Of a stretch of DNA of 64,000 bases, positions 37,101-51,379 are shown piece after piece. Source of the DNA: Apostichopus japonicus (Eukaryota; Echinodermata; Holothuroidea; Aspidochirotida; Stichopodidae); NCBI RefSeq assembly GCF_037975245.1, contig NC_092567.1, forward strand, positions 14,400,876 to 14,464,875. Direction: 5' to 3'. The notes under the pieces are model-generated. The model was given only the letters and a program-made list of their open reading frames with translations. It did not search any database and had not been told where the DNA came from. Both the position numbers and the translations under genes were made by a program. Numbering within the stretch: the stretch's first letter is position 1; the number at the start of each line of letters is the position of its first letter.

Positions 37101-39350
37101 ATTTTTAAGAGCAAAAAAAGATGCTGACAATCTCAACTGAAGCTGAGTCTCAAATTGGCCGAATAAAGAAGGAGAGTGGTGACTAGTCTACAGTACTGCA
37201 GATCAGCTAGACTACTGTAGCCATAACTATATTGTGCTGCAATAATTTTGCTCCTAATGTTGATTTTATCCCTAATGGTTAATGGATTCCATCCATCTTA
37301 TGTAGTGACAAAAAGCCACCATTTTGATAGGTTGGTAAGTTTGAATTTGAAATGAAAGCCCCAGTTTCAATGATTGTTTTTATTGGAAATGGCTTTTAAA
37401 ATTCATATAATTCTTGTCAAGGCACAAAATACTTAAAATGCAGCACCAAGGTTAAGTTTAGTTACGAAGAAGTGATGATCTGCTAGCGTTGTATTCATTA
37501 TTAAAGATACAGAGACAAATATCTCCTTGATACTGTACATGTTAATATGGATGGTGCCGCCATGAAATGGCTGATAGTTACATTACTAGCTAATTTCAAG
37601 TTTTCCAAAGAACAAAATGGAAGCTTGAGAGTCGAGGACTCCATGCCGTAGCTCTGTATCGTTCTGACGAAGATGTCTAAACATCTTGAATCCAATTATT
37701 AAAGAGATGTTTGTAGTCATAACGATCTTCTTCCTAATTGTCAAGTCATTATAAAAGGTTTCTTATTTACAGAAGGTGTTGTTTGTGTCCCACAAATTTA
37801 TTGGTTATTGTTCAGTTTGCAAACTTCCAAAGTGTATGCCTTGTTTCCTGACCAGTTTACTGTAGGTGAACTGTTATTGTTTAATCGGGTACCTTGCATT
37901 TCCTTGAGGGATTGAGTGTGGTACCATTAGAAATGTTGTACATCAATGAAATGCAAATTTTGAACATAATCAAGTGTGAAATGCCTCCATTTACTGTACA
38001 AGTTCTTGTCCCATATTCTCTGTATTTTACCGATAGGTGAACTCCTTTAATATCTGGGCTTTCATTGTGTAGTAGTTTATTCTGCTAGAGTTGGAAGTTC
38101 ATGTTGTGGAGTCAAATTTATTACTTCAGTAATCAATAGTTATTGCGGAGGGATAGCTTTTAATAGACTGTTTGGCAACAGGATTAGTGTCGCCTCAGAC
38201 CAGCTTGTCTGCACACACATTAAATATCTCATCGATATGAATTACTTGATTGGCCAGGGTAACACCAGGGACATAGGTTTAGAGTTTTGGTGCTTAGCAT
38301 AGTACTGTATAAGGAGGACTTTTTCTAAAAATATTTAAGATTGATTCTCGACTAGTAGGTCGCCGGGGGATACTGATGTGCTGCTGAGGAAGGTACATTT
38401 CAATTTTGTTGAGGTGTTTGTGCTCTTGGGATCAATTGAAGTAAACACATGAAACTTTCCCTTTTATATCCTCTCTAAGTAAGGTTAGTTGAGGGAGCCC
38501 GCAATCATTCCAGAAGAATTTATTACTATATGAGATGTATACAGTAGAAATAGAGGCTGTTAAAGCTATCATGGATGGGTACTTTATGGTCCTTAAAGGA
38601 ACGAGGGGTAGGGGAAGAGATAGCCAATGTACAGTAAGACGGAGGGGGAGGGAGGGAGGGGGAGGGTTGAAGATGCATGTTTGAGTTAGGGTCAGAAATG
38701 TTACACTAAAGTAAGCAATGATCACTGCTTACCTTTTAAAGTTATTTTGGGTTGGTATTTTCATGCAATCTTCATTTTTATTTTATTTCATTTGAATCTG
38801 TCTTTCAATCAAAATCCTCGTTCAGGTCTCAGAAAGTTACAAATATCACTGACATTGTCAATATTAGTGTTAACAGTGTAAGGGACTGGAGCTGAGGGTT
38901 CAGTTTAAAGTATTTTCTATTTTTCCCCTACTGTAGATAGCATAAATCAATTAACACCTAGTTCTGTGTCATTGTGTTTATTTCTGTCTACAGGTTAAAA
39001 CAAAGAAATACGAATGATTAATTAGTGTATAGTAGTCCAAGTTACTGTACTTCTCATTTGTGGTGTAAGCATAATATAAGCAAGTGCTATTGCTACAACT
39101 CTGAACAGTTGTTATGAAAATATCTCCTAACAGAAACTTACAGGAAACAAACTATAACAATGAATTCATGAAGTCCAACAATATACAATTTATGATTAAT
39201 ATGAATACTTTTGAAGGATTGTTTGGAGAGGATATAGGTGACACATGACAGACTCTTTTGATTAACATTGGGTACATCACACTTGAATGGTTTGATTAAA
39301 TTTCCTTGAGCACTGTAATATCTGTGGTGCCATGTGCACTGTACTGTATA
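31200..39350. other. Long intergenic or intronic stretch, no gene recognised
   Basis: AT-rich with frequent TACAGTA/TACTGTA words, a 22-bp palindrome around 31333-31354 (TGTACACTAG arms) and a G run near 35167. I see no exon with conserved protein similarity on either strand. It may be part of a large 5' intron of the liprin-beta gene. Confidence 0.45.
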
Positions 39351-39359
39351 CTTAACATT

Positions 39360-40320
39360 GGATAGATGAATGCATTAGTGCGGTTACTGCGGTACAATGT
39401 TATAGAGATTTACACTTAAGTACTGTACATAACTGTACAGTAGATGATTGCATTAGTGCAGTACAATGTTATAGAGGTTTACACTTACTGTACATATTAA
39501 GTGTACAGTAGATGAATGCATTAGTGCGGTACAATGTTGTTATAGAGGTTTTCACTTACATCGGTGTACAGTAAATGAATGCATTAGTACTGTACAGTAC
39601 TATGTTATACAGATGGGCAGTTACATGTGTGTACAGTAGATGAATGCATTTATAGTGCAGTACAATGTGAAAAGAGATTTACACTTACAGTACATAAGTG
39701 TACACTTACAATAGATGATGCATGAGTACAGTACAATGTTATACAATGGACACTTACTGTACATGAGTGTGCAGTAGAAGAATGCACTTACAATATTATA
39801 CAGATGGACACTTACATGTGTGTACAGTAGATGATTGCATTTGTACAGTACAATGTTATACAGATGGACACCTGCATGTGTGTACAGTATATGTAGATGA
39901 ATGCATTAGTGCAGTACAATGTGTACTGAAGGACACTTACATGTGTGTACAGTATAGCTGAATGCATTAGTACAGTACTATGTTATACAATGGACACTTA
40001 CTGTACATGAGTGTGCAGTAGAAGAATGCACTTACAATATTATACAGATGGACACTTACATGTGTGTACAGTAGATGATTGCATTTGTACAGTACAATGT
40101 TATACAGATGGACACCTGCATGTGTGTACAGTATATGTAGATGAATGCATTAGTGCAGTACAATGTGTACTGATGGACACTTACATGTGTGTCCAGTATA
40201 GATGAATGCATTAGTACAGTACTATGTTATACAGATGGACACCTGCATGTGTGTACAGTAGATGAATGCATTTGTGCAGTGCAATGTTTTGCAGATGGAA
40301 AAACTGTGTGTACAGAGTAA
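39360..40320. repeat. ~60-bp tandem array with 244-bp higher-order unit
   Basis: Units contain GTACAGTAGATGAATGCATT and CAGTACAATGTTATACAGAT. The block starting at 39767 recurs at 40011 almost unchanged, giving a 244-bp higher-order repeat of four units. Confidence 0.9.
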
Positions 40321-41344
40321 AGTGCATTGAAAGCTAAGTAATATATTTTATAAACATGTCATGATGAATGATGCAAGATAAAATGAGTCTTCTATGATGA
40401 TTTGAGCCTAGTGTTGTGAGCCTTCAATATTGGCAACATGCAGTGTAATCTGTCATGGTAATGGTATCTCCTGAGATACTGTGAACGTGTACAAAGCTTT
40501 AACTTTATTGAAATACTTTAAGCTATAACAACCATTCTGTCAAATACAGTACAACAAAGTTACACCCTCCGATACATGTGACTGCTACAGGCGAGCTGTT
40601 TACGTGGCTTTTATTATCCCTGCACTCAATGCCTGGAGCAGATCAATGATTCCTTTCCCATCCAAAATCTCATTACCTGCAACCTCTCGAGTAGATCTTA
40701 AATAGTGCATTCCCCTGATCCTGGTTTCATTTCCTACCCTAATTGGCTTGTTTAAAGATTGAGATACATGCAGCTTAATGAGGTCTTTATGAATCTCCAA
40801 AACACTAATACCAGAGTCATTTAGTGTCACTTAATGGTCAGAAAAGACAGTTACTTCATTTGCCCAAGGACATGTGGGCCTGAAACAAGCGTAATCGATG
40901 GAAGGTGATTGGCTTGTAATGAACAGGATAAACCCTTTAACTTTCTGGCTAATAGGTTTAATAAGATAACACGTAATAAACTGTGCAGAATTCTTTGGTA
41001 GAGAATCATAATTAGTACAGATGATGAAAAACATTGATTTTATCAGACATTTAAAGACTGTTTAAGCTGATAAGCAATGTTAAAGTATAAAAAAATTGAT
41101 AATTATTTGCATATTTTAATGAGAGAAGTGTACAACATTTCATTTGTGTTTGTCGTATTTTGTGTGACAAATTTAGACAAGTTGGAAATTACATTGATGT
41201 AAAGGTGGACAGTATGCTTTCATTCTGTTGCTTGCTTTATGTACAGTAGTTATTGATTCCTTGCTGAAAGCAAAAGGAACCAGTGCGGTAATGATTCGGT
41301 GTAGATGTGTGTGTGTGCATGTGACCCTTGACTTGTAAACATAA

Positions 41345-42010
41345 TAACTCAATATTCTAAAGGTGGGTTGACTTCAAACTGGTATTGCATCCACAGTCTC
41401 TCTCTGCTGATTCGTTCTAGGTCAGGACGGCTACCTACAGTAAGGATTCAATCCTCTGTAGGGACATGTCATTAATGGTATGGTTGGGAAGGTTTAAGTG
41501 TTTTCCAACTGCGGTCTCAGTTTCATGGTGTTGACTGTGGATCTGTGACCATAGAACCGCTTCTTGAGGGTGTTTGTGGTTTCACCAACATACTGGATGC
41601 TGCAAACTCTACAAGAGATCAGAAAGATGACATTAGAGGTTGTGAAAGTGATGTGACCCTTACAGTAGTCTTGTGTGTGAGTTGCATGCTGTGGCTGGTG
41701 ATGGAATTGGATTCAACAATGTGGTGGCTGCAGACGATGCATCTCGAGGTACGATCACATTTGAAAGTACCATGCTGAATGGGTGGGTGTAGGGTTAGAA
41801 GTTAGAGGTGGAACAGCAGCACGCACAAGAAGGTCTCGTAGGTTGCGTGGACGTCTGTAGGCTATGGTGGGTTTTTCAGTGACGGCTTGATGGAGTCTAT
41901 ATGAAGTGTGGAGAATGTTGTGGTTGTTACAGTTACATTAGCTTGTGATTTGCTGAAGAGGAGGAAGATTTTGGCCATGGAAAGTAACAACCAGAGGGTT
42001 AACAATTGAG
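41345..42010 (-). pseudogene. Decayed Penelope-like element fragment with GIY-YIG module
   Basis: On the minus strand, three frames read in succession give: TIAYRRPRNLRDLLVRAAVP (about 41815-41880); GTFKCDRTSRCIVCSHH (about 41710-41765); and SCRVCSIQYVGETTNTLKKR then FYGHRSTVN (about 41530-41615). This order (RRPxNLRDLLVRA, GTFKC...RCxxC, CxxCxxQYVGET, RFYGHRS) is that of the linker, Cys motifs and GIY-YIG endonuclease of Penelope-like retroelements. Frameshifts and stops show that it is dead. No reverse transcriptase was recognised upstream. Confidence 0.8.
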
Positions 42011-44300
42011 GAGGAAAAAATCTTTCCACAAAAGTTCTTACACAGCTACTTCATACCATGACATTCCTTCATTTTTCTTCCAGATTCACTTGAGAGAACT
42101 TTTCTATCAAAAAGTTTGGTCAAAGTCTTTGAGTGTTACAAATACAGTATCTCAATAAACCAGCTACAACAGTTTCTGGTTTTGGCTTTGTTCTTGGACA
42201 ACTTTAATTCTGTTTCCATAGCAGTTGGTCACCGAGTGACATACCTGTACAGTATTTTAAGGCAACAAATGACAGAATTTGTGGTCTCCTGGATTATTTC
42301 TCTTATTTAGTTTGAGCTCTCGTACTCTTGAAGTGAGTCATACTGTACCACATTGTGCCAAATTATGTTCGTGTTGTGTAGTGTTTTGATAAATTGGTCT
42401 GATATTTATTAACCCCTTGTGCTTCAATTTTCAAGTGTCCTTGCGTATATACTGTAGTAGATCATTAGAACAGCCAAATGAGTCATGCAATGTTATGGAA
42501 ACGCTGTAAGATACAGTATTTGAGAGAAAAGATCTCTCAAAGCTTTGTCTGAAAAACAGCTTTGTTTTTTCCAAGATGATATTGCTTTGACCATTGATGA
42601 TCTTGTGGATACTGTACTTGCTGGTGGATGTGCTTCAATTTGTGAATGCTCAAGACCAAACACAAGAAGCTGCTTCAATGGCACCATGTTTATGCATGAT
42701 CCAATGCGATAACAATTCTCTCTGCGCTATGCAATGATCAATGTTTCATATTCAACCTTGGTGAAAATTCACTCAGATTAGCAAACACAGAATTGAGCTA
42801 TTTTTGTCCTGCCGTGTAGCAGATACTGCCTCTTCTTCTACTTGGCCTGTAATTGGCAACAAATTAGACCTTGGCTCCATTCTGGATATATATACTGTAT
42901 CTGTATGAAGTCAGAGCTACAAGGAAAGATTATCAAATTGACTTTGGCATGTGAAATTTGCACGGGAACTGTTGTGGTTCACTTGAAAATTGACAATATA
43001 TTGTGTTTATTGGTATATTTGAAAGTGAGTACACATAAAATGAAGGCAAGCAAGCATAACCAAGTAATCATATAAAAGAAGATGATATGAGTGCTTATCT
43101 GTATTAATGTCAGCACAATATTGTTAAAGGCACAGTGTGAAAGCTGGCATACTGCAAGTAGTTTGTTTAACTTGAAAGGGATAATTTTAAGTCTGCAATT
43201 AACAGAGATCTGTAAATAGTAACAATCCCACTTTTGTGGAGTTCGCTGGTAAGACGTTTTCTGTCATTAGCCTAAATTATGCCCAAAAGTAATTTCTGTT
43301 CTGTCTTTTTAGGGTGTCTGTTCAGGTACATGTATATCCTACTCCAGTGGATGCTGCCATTGCCTATCACATTAAGTGTACCTGGGTGATGAACCTAGCT
43401 TTTGTTGCTCCCTTTAGATTGTGTTGCACAGTAATAAATCAAGCTTACATAACATTCACAGTGTGAGTGAAACTCTATTTTACTGATTTTGCTTTCAATA
43501 GTGATAAACAGATCAAACCCGATTGGCATTTGTTGAGTGATGCAAGCTCATGCGAAATTAACAAACGGGCAATTCTCATACTCCAATGAAGCCAGCGGAA
43601 AACACCAACCGAAATCCCTTTTATGCACCGACAGCGCAGGCCTGTTCAGTCTCAGAAGCCGTTTTGATTACGGATGTTTTTTACCATACTCCACTAATCT
43701 GCCAGAAAGATAATATGTTTATCTTGTTCTTGTGGGAAATCAAAAAGAAATTATTTTGGCCTCTGTTTAAGTTTATGCATGCATCGATGGACAGCCATGT
43801 TTTCATGCATAGGCAATGGTGATGTCAGACAGCCAAATAGTCTTTATGCTGAAATGCAATTATGATTGCAACGTGGACTTCAGTGGCACAAAAAATGACA
43901 GAAGAAGGTTATCACCTTGGGCAATTTCTTGGTGAAAGTACATTTTGCTCTTTATGTAGCTAGATGAGAATCTTTTCCATCCATGAGGAAAATAATTTAT
44001 TGCTAAGGGGCTAGTAGTATGCTGTAATATTTCATTTAAGTTAGAAACATGTAGCATTCATTTAAATTGAAATGAGGAAAACAGCTAACTGTTTAAGATC
44101 ATTGACACCTGTATCAACATATCTGAAATTTAATGAACTGGTCCAAAAGATTTGATGCTCTAAAATTTAGTAGAAGCTATTGTTCCAAGTGAACAATATT
44201 AAACATAATTACTTCAGTTTGTGTGACCTGCCTTGTTCAATCCCATTAAAATTTGCATACATATGTACAGTACAGTACAGCCCAGTGTCTAAATGAGAGA
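42011..44300. other. Stretch with no gene recognised
   Basis: No conserved exon or element boundary seen on either strand. If the Penelope-like copy was once longer, its reverse transcriptase part would have lain here, but I recognise none. Confidence 0.4.
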
Positions 44301-44304
44301 ATAT

Positions 44305-45830
44305 AAAATCAACTCAACCATCATTATTGGTATATATGTGATACAGAAGCTAACTAGATAAAGTTGCAAACAAGCAAAACAAACCATCATCATTAGTGGT
44401 GTATGTGTGATACAGAAGCTAACTATTACCTTAACCTTTGCAAACAAGCAAACCAAACCGTCATCATTAGTGGTGTTTACTGTATGTGATACAGAAGCTA
44501 AATAGATATAACCTTTGCAAACAAGCAAACCAAACGAGCATCATTAGTGGTGTATGTGTGACACAGAAGCTTTACTATAGATATACTGTAAGCTTTGCAA
44601 ACAAGCAAACCATGATCTTTAGTGGTGTATGTGTGATACAGAAGCTAACTAGATATACTGTAACCTTTGCAAACAAGCAAACCAAACCATCATCATTAGT
44701 GGTGTATATGTGATACAGAAGCTAACTAGATATACTGTAACCTTTGCAAACAAGCAAACCAATCATCATCATTAGTGGTGTATATATGTGATACAGAAGC
44801 TAAATAGATATAACCTTTGCAAACAAGCAAACCAAATGAGCATCATTAGTGGTGTATGTGTGATACAGAAGCTTTACTAGATATACTGTAAGCTTTGCAA
44901 ACAAGCAAACCATGATCATTAGTGGTGTATGTGTGACACAGAAGCTAACTAGATATACTGAAACCTAAGCAAACCAAACCATCATCATTAGTGGTGTATG
45001 TGTGATACAGAAGCTAACTAGATATTACCTTTGCAAACAAGCAAACAAAACCATCATCATTAATAGTGTATATGTGATACAGAAGCTAACTAGATATACT
45101 GTAACCTTTGCAAACAAGCAAACCAATCATCATCATCATTAGTGGTGTATATATGTGATACAGAAGCTAAATATATATAACCTTTGCAAACAAGCAAACC
45201 AAATGAGCATCATTAGTGGTGTATGTGTGATACAGAAGCTTTACTAGATATACTGTAAGCTTTGCAAACAAGCAAACCATGATCATTAGTGGTGTATGTG
45301 TGACACAGAAGCTAACTAGATATACTGAAACCTAAGCAAACCAAACCATCATCATTAGTGGTGTATGTGTGATACAGAAGCTAACTAGATATTACCTTTG
45401 CAAACAAGCAAACAAAACCATCATCATCAATAGTGTATATGTGCTACAGAAGCTAACTAGATATACTGTAACCTTTGCATCCAAGCAAACGAAACCATCA
45501 TCATTAGTGGTGTTTATGTGATACAGAAGCTAAATAGATATAACCTTTGCAAACAAGCAAACCAAACAAGCATCATTAGTGGTGTATATGTGATACAGAA
45601 GCTAAATAGATATACAGTAACCTTTGCAAACAAGCAAACAAAACGAGCATCATTAGTGGTGTATATGTGATACAGAAGCTTTACTAGATATACTGTAAGC
45701 TTTGCAAACAAGCAAACCAAACCATCATCATTAGTGGTGTATATGTGATACAGAAGCTAACTAGATATTACCTTTGCAAACAAGCAAACCATGATCATTA
45801 ATAGTGTATATGTGATACATAACAAATACA
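44305..45830. repeat. ~75-bp minisatellite with ~367-bp higher-order unit
   Basis: About 20 copies built from CATCATTAGTGGTGTATGTG, TGATACAGAAGCTAACTAGA, TATACTGTAACC and TTTGCAAACAAGCAAACC. The block from about 44757 to 45120 is repeated with its private variants (ATGAGC, GCTTTACTAG, GACACAG) at about 45121-45480. Confidence 0.93.
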
Positions 45831-47321
45831 CATTTTACTGTATTCTAACAACAGTAGAGCTTTGGTGAATAAACCCCTTGATGAGTACTAGCCTTCTCGT
45901 AATTAATATCCAATGTAAATCGTTAATTTTGGAATATTGGCCTCAAATATGCCGAAAGTCAGGTTCAAAGTTTAACAAGTTTGTCACACTCACAGAGACA
46001 TTGCCTATTTCAACATTCTTCAATATAAATAACTTGGCAAGATACAGTAAGAGATTTTGAGAAGATTTCTTTGCAAAAAAACAAAAAAATATAATTTAGC
46101 AACTCTTTTAATTTTGGGCTATAAGTGATTACACCTTTAAGATGTTTGGCATGTTGTTAGGACCCCAGATAAATTTTGTTGTAAATGTTTTATTTTGTTG
46201 AAATGAATTAGCTCCCTCAAAGGCCATCATCTCACATTATTAATGACGTATTTCCATTTGGAGGGCTCCAAGTACAGATACGAGGGCATCTGTGGACACA
46301 TTTGACACTGCTTTGAATTCATTGCTGTTGTTTAGACATATGGTACCTTTAATTATCAGTTGTATTTGGATACTCAATATGAGATAGGTAAAATAGTGAT
46401 TAGATCTCTCTCCCAATGAAAACCTCACAAAAGATAGAATTCACAATTGGCATATTTTCCCCCAGGGTTTCATCAGTCAACATCTAGCTATTCCTTTCAT
46501 CTTAGTATCCTGTTTCTATTCAAGGTAACTTTCTGGAGAAATTGACATTTCTTCTTCGTTTTTTGGGCCTGTCTACTGCATCGCAATAGATGAAATAATT
46601 GTCATAAATATTGTTGATAGAAATATATTATTCTGGCTGCACATTTGCAGAATTTTTTTTGCGGATTGCATTAGAGAATGATATATCATAGAATGTGTTA
46701 AATAATTTAGGGATGAGGCAGAATAGTTCTCACAGTTTAAGAAATCTACATATCAATGTGGAAATTCAGCCTGGAGATATTTAGAGTGAAGTACATGGGG
46801 AGAGAGAACTAGAGTGTAGATTTCAAATCAGCTCTTAAATTGCATTTTATTTCACTAGAGCATAGAGTAATGATATTTACTGTAAGGTACAGGTTCATAT
46901 GAAAGGGTGTACAGTACTAACTGGAATGGCTTTAAAGGTTGCAATTCCTTTTTACAGTGCCAGCAAGTTCACAAATTTTTTCTATTGATAATTTAAGCCA
47001 CATTTGGCTACTGTAAGTAAATTACAATCTCGTTACAGTACAGCTATTTTGCTTAAACGTTCACATTTCATTTCAAATAAAAAATATACAAAATAAATAA
47101 AACAGTCTTTGCGTCAACGTAGTTACAGTATCTCCTCTAAAGCTATTGAAATAGACTTTGATCATGAATTTAGTCAGTAATATTATGCAAGCATTTTGTT
47201 GAGTAACTTACCCTGGTGTATCGGATGCAGGTAAATCCTTTTACAGTATGTGTTTTACACAGCATGTCTGTAGGTTGCTGTATACATGTGAGAGACAGTT
47301 TATATCTAAATGCAGTATTTA
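45831..47321. other. Stretch with no gene recognised
   Basis: Ordinary AT-rich sequence; nothing supported on either strand. Confidence 0.4.
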
Positions 47322-47465
47322 CTTCGTTCCTCGCTTACCTGTCTCCCCACAACCTTAGCACCTCATTCTACCGTGTCTAGTATGCCCTGGTAATCTTTTA
47401 ACACTGTGCACCCTCAACGACCGGCTCCTCCGGTCTTTGCCCTTCCTTCTCATTCTACCATCCAA
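47322..47465. mobile_element. Dispersed TIR element, copy 1 (truncated)
   Basis: ATTTACTTCGTTCCTCGCTT, then ACCTGTCTCCCCACAACC and CTTTTAACACTGTGCACCCT. Shared with copies at 51055-51260 (rearranged and reversed in part) and 55294-55484. The right end is not present. Confidence 0.7.
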
Positions 47466-48478
47466 ATTGTCTACACATGCGTTTTTGTAGTGGATAGCAA
47501 ATCTTACGGAAATTTGCCGGAATACCTTGGATTTTTACCTTTAATACATGCTTTGGGATTTCAGATAGGTTCTACAGTCTTTTACAGCCTGATACTGTAA
47601 GTATCCTTTAATCCCAACTCCAGTACGCTGTGAAATGCCAGCTTGTCATATTTTGTTGTATTTTTACTATTCTTTATCGTTTATGTTTCATTCATTCTTT
47701 ACTTTATTAGAATATTCTTGTTCCAGTTCTAATGGTACACTTTCTCCTGCCATGACGGCTTTCAGAGTATACATACCACACACTGTACAGTAAGGACAGG
47801 TCCAACAAATGAAGATTAGATTACTTATAATTCTACACACCAGACGCAGTATTGTGGTGCAGAAAGTAACAAGTCCCTTCCAAACACAACAAAGTACCTC
47901 TTGTGTCCAGTGTGTTGTATTAATATGCGTTTCACCTATAGCCAATACCTGAAACTACCACAGGGATATCCCATTAATTGGTGCATTCCATAGCTGTGAC
48001 TCAACATGGTGCATTTGATATCAAATCAGTTTTATCAGTTGAGGTAATCTCCCTTAAACAGCTTCTTCTTCTTGTGGCTATGGCAAGTCAATGGGTTAGG
48101 AATGCTTGGCTTATTGCCATGATCATGGTGTGTACACACTTCTATATCATGTCATAATCATGTTGATTAGTCTACATCTCATTCAAGTCAAGCCTGATAT
48201 AAAACGGTGACAGTAATGCTTGCCATGCCTGATCAAAATGTTGATGGTAGTTCTTGGATTATTTGTAATTGAAAGAAACATTTGCACAGTTAAACTTTTG
48301 GATGTTTAAGAAATTAAAAGACTCATTCATAGAGTAGTATGGCTGTATGTTTTTGCCTTGCAGCAATTACTCTCACATTTTCAAAACTTTTGAGACATTA
48401 GCAACCCGATACAGAAGACAACATACATTGGAACTTTCGTCAGTTAACCTAATTAACAATACAGGCAAAGACTAAAAC

Positions 48479-49003
48479 TGTGTGTACGGTGACAACCCTA
48501 GATGTATGTTCCGACGTCTCTATTAATTCCGACGTCTCTATTAATTCTGACGTCTCTATGTTCCGACGTCTCTATGTTCCGACGTCTCTATGTTCCGACA
48601 AAAGATCAAATTCGGAGCAGTTTTTTTTTATCCAAAAATTTGTTTATACAAGAAAACTAGTTTTATGACCCCAATTTTTCTTTTCCATTTTCTTTTTGGG
48701 ACTCAATTTTTTCGCACCCAATTTTTTTTGGGTGACTAAATTTTTTTGGACCAAAATTTTTTCGGACCCAATTTTTTTGAACCCCCATTTTTTCGGACAA
48801 AAGAATTTTGGTCCAAAAAATTAATGGTCCGATAATATTTGGTCTGAAAACATGTTGGTCCAAAAAAAATTGGTCGGAAAAATTTTTTGCTAAAATAAAA
48901 TTGGGTCCGAAAAAATGTTGGTCAAAAAAATCGTCGGAAAGACGTCGGAACAAGACGTCGGAAAAAGACGTCGGAACATAGAGATGTAACCGTGTGTACA
49001 CTG
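48479..49003. mobile_element. Fold-back element with iterated short motifs
   Basis: The left arm has repeats of TTCCGACGTCTCTATG and the right arm has the inverse, AGACGTCGGAACATAGAGA. Between them, GGACCCAATTTTTTT-like units on the left face GGTCCAAAAAA-like units on the right, so the whole segment forms a long imperfect palindrome. A 136-codon minus-strand reading frame here is made only of these iterations. Confidence 0.85.
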
Positions 49004-51054
49004 TATTTCCATCATGTGTAAAGTTCTGTTTGATATTGGTTTCCTTACTCTGAGAAGACAAGCAGTCCACCATGTTTTAATATTATGTTGATATAATAAT
49101 AATAATGTATTCTGCTGAATATTCATGACAACTACTATGGTGCTTTCTAGTATTTTCTTGCTACCTGTGTTCATCAGCATTTACAGTACTTTACCAAGCT
49201 AGTACAATACACCTCTAACTCTTTCAGTTGTTATAATCTTCATAAAATCTCTGTACTTAACAGATACACAGTATGTGCCCTGATAACCAAGATTTGACTT
49301 TATTGAATTTCACTGTGTCTTTATCATGCCATGGAATTTTAATGATCTAATATAACCCTGAAATATTTGGGATTATTAGGGAAAAGTTGAACCCGAAATA
49401 TTGACAAAGATGTCTTTCCTAATATATATACAAATTGTAATGGACTAAGGGTGCACAGTAGACCAGACTATGACACAGTGATATGGGGAGGAGGTCATAC
49501 TGTGTTTACAATAACCCCAAGAGGGTACTTCCATTAGTCTTGATGAGGTCTGACCTCACTGTGGGGTCATTTATGACAAAGATTAAGGCAATGGCCTCCT
49601 AAAGTGTGCTGCTGATGGATACCAGGTGACTAACTACACTGGGTATGTTTCATTGACTCCTACTGTACAGTACTGTAGTTGTGTTTTAATTGTGTGTTCC
49701 TTATGGTTGGGACTATGGAAGAGTTGACTGCTTCCTAAATATTGCCTCTAGGGTGTTTATTAGATGTGTACAGTACTGGCTACTGTTACTGTTAATTGCA
49801 GGAACTAGCTGCATGTAAATCCAAAAGTTCGTTGTCCGTTGTCCGAAAGATTGGTCTGATAAGTGAGGTAAAAAACAGCACACATATCAGTGCATTGTCA
49901 GACAGTGCTGGTCACTGCATGGTCAGACAGTGTCTACAGTATGTGTTTTTAACATTCACCATATATGACTGTAAGGATAGGCAAGTAAGTACTGTATTTT
50001 TGTACAATACAAAGACCGATCCAATAGTGAAATGCTGAAAATTAAAATGCCCAAATCATGGGGATCTCTAGCCCACAGAACTTGACAAGCTGCAGACTTT
50101 GAAATCACTGAAAATTCCTTTCAGTAAACTGGGAAGGACACTCCTGGGCAAAGTACCTGCCTCATTCCCTAATTCACACATACAGTATTAGTAGTGTGAC
50201 ATTCAATCTAACTTACAGTTTTTACCACTCATTACCAGCCCATTTTTAGCCACGGAATGTTGCCCATCATCATTCGTTTGTCAATTAGCACATAGATTGA
50301 GATACTGCAGCACTTTACAAAATCTTTGGAGATCTGCAAACAGGATACTGTACAGTATAACACGAGCATTAGGTCCCAGAGCTATAGCTACCGCACTGCT
50401 AGGACCGATATGACAGTGACCACTACTGAAACACTGAAGTTCCCCATTGTGGTACACACTAGAGATGCTTCGTGTTCCACAAATTTGCTGCTTTCCCTGA
50501 TGTCTTACCTTTTTAATCCATGTTCGTCTGTATTCTTAATTGTCAAGGGTGATCGGAAGGCTCTCAAATATACACCAGGGTTGCATTTATCTCTGTATTC
50601 CCTTTTTTTGCAGTAGAAGAATAAACATACAAAGGAACCATTTGTGAAATTATTATTTCCTTTTCCTTGTCCTATTCTTCTGTCAAAATAAACTAAAGCA
50701 TGCATCATAATTTGTTTGAAGCATGAATGAAGGCAAAGCAAATACAGTAGGTTCTTTACATCAGTAACTTTAGCGCACACAGAATTACCTTCATTACTGT
50801 AGATTTACCACCGATAATTATAGTTCTTAATTATAGCATCGGTGAAAGTTTATAGCCAATGCAAAACACATCTTTATAGGTCAAATTTTCTTTTTGCTTT
50901 TTAGTTCTTTGTTGTTACTGTCATGACTTGAATAAAAACCTTACTGTCTAGGTTTCTCTTAATTCAGGAAAATTTGTGCCTGCCAGTAAATGAAATACAA
51001 GTGTTTGAAGGAATGTAATATATATACATGGAATACTTTCATTAGTCTTCAGTG

Positions 51055-51260
51055 TACGAAATTTACTCCGCTCCTTGCTTACAAACAAATGAATGATGTA
51101 GGCACTTTGGGTGGTAGAATGAGAAGGAAGGACATTGACCGGAGGAGTCTGTCATAGAGGGTGCACAGTGTTAAAAGATTACCAATTTATTCTACTGTAG
51201 GCATGGTAGAATGAGAGGTTGTGGGGAGACAGGTAAGCTCTTCACTTGTAAATATCTAAT
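51055..51260. mobile_element. Dispersed TIR element, copy 2
   Basis: ATTTACTCCGCTCCTTGCTT at the left and ACAGGTAAGCTCTTCACTTG followed by TAAATATC at the right form inverted ends. Between them GTGCACAGTGTTAAAAGATT is the reverse complement of the copy 1 interior. Confidence 0.7.
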
Positions 51261-51379
51261 CCAGTAAGTTTGGGAATTTTCAAACACTCTAATATTCCCA
51301 TAATCCATTCTTACTCTCAGTTTCGTTTCCAATTGAGAGGGGGATGGTATAGAGAGTTAACAGGGTTGTGACAGGCTCT

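Noticed and set aside
44305-45830. Regular repeats resembling a CRISPR array
   Set aside because: The whole unit is repeated and there are no unique spacers. The DNA is eukaryotic, and this is a minisatellite.
48663-49180. Minus-strand open frames of 136 and 96 codons
   Set aside because: They are made of the iterated Phe/Asp/Gln/Gly-Pro words of the fold-back element and have no independent support.
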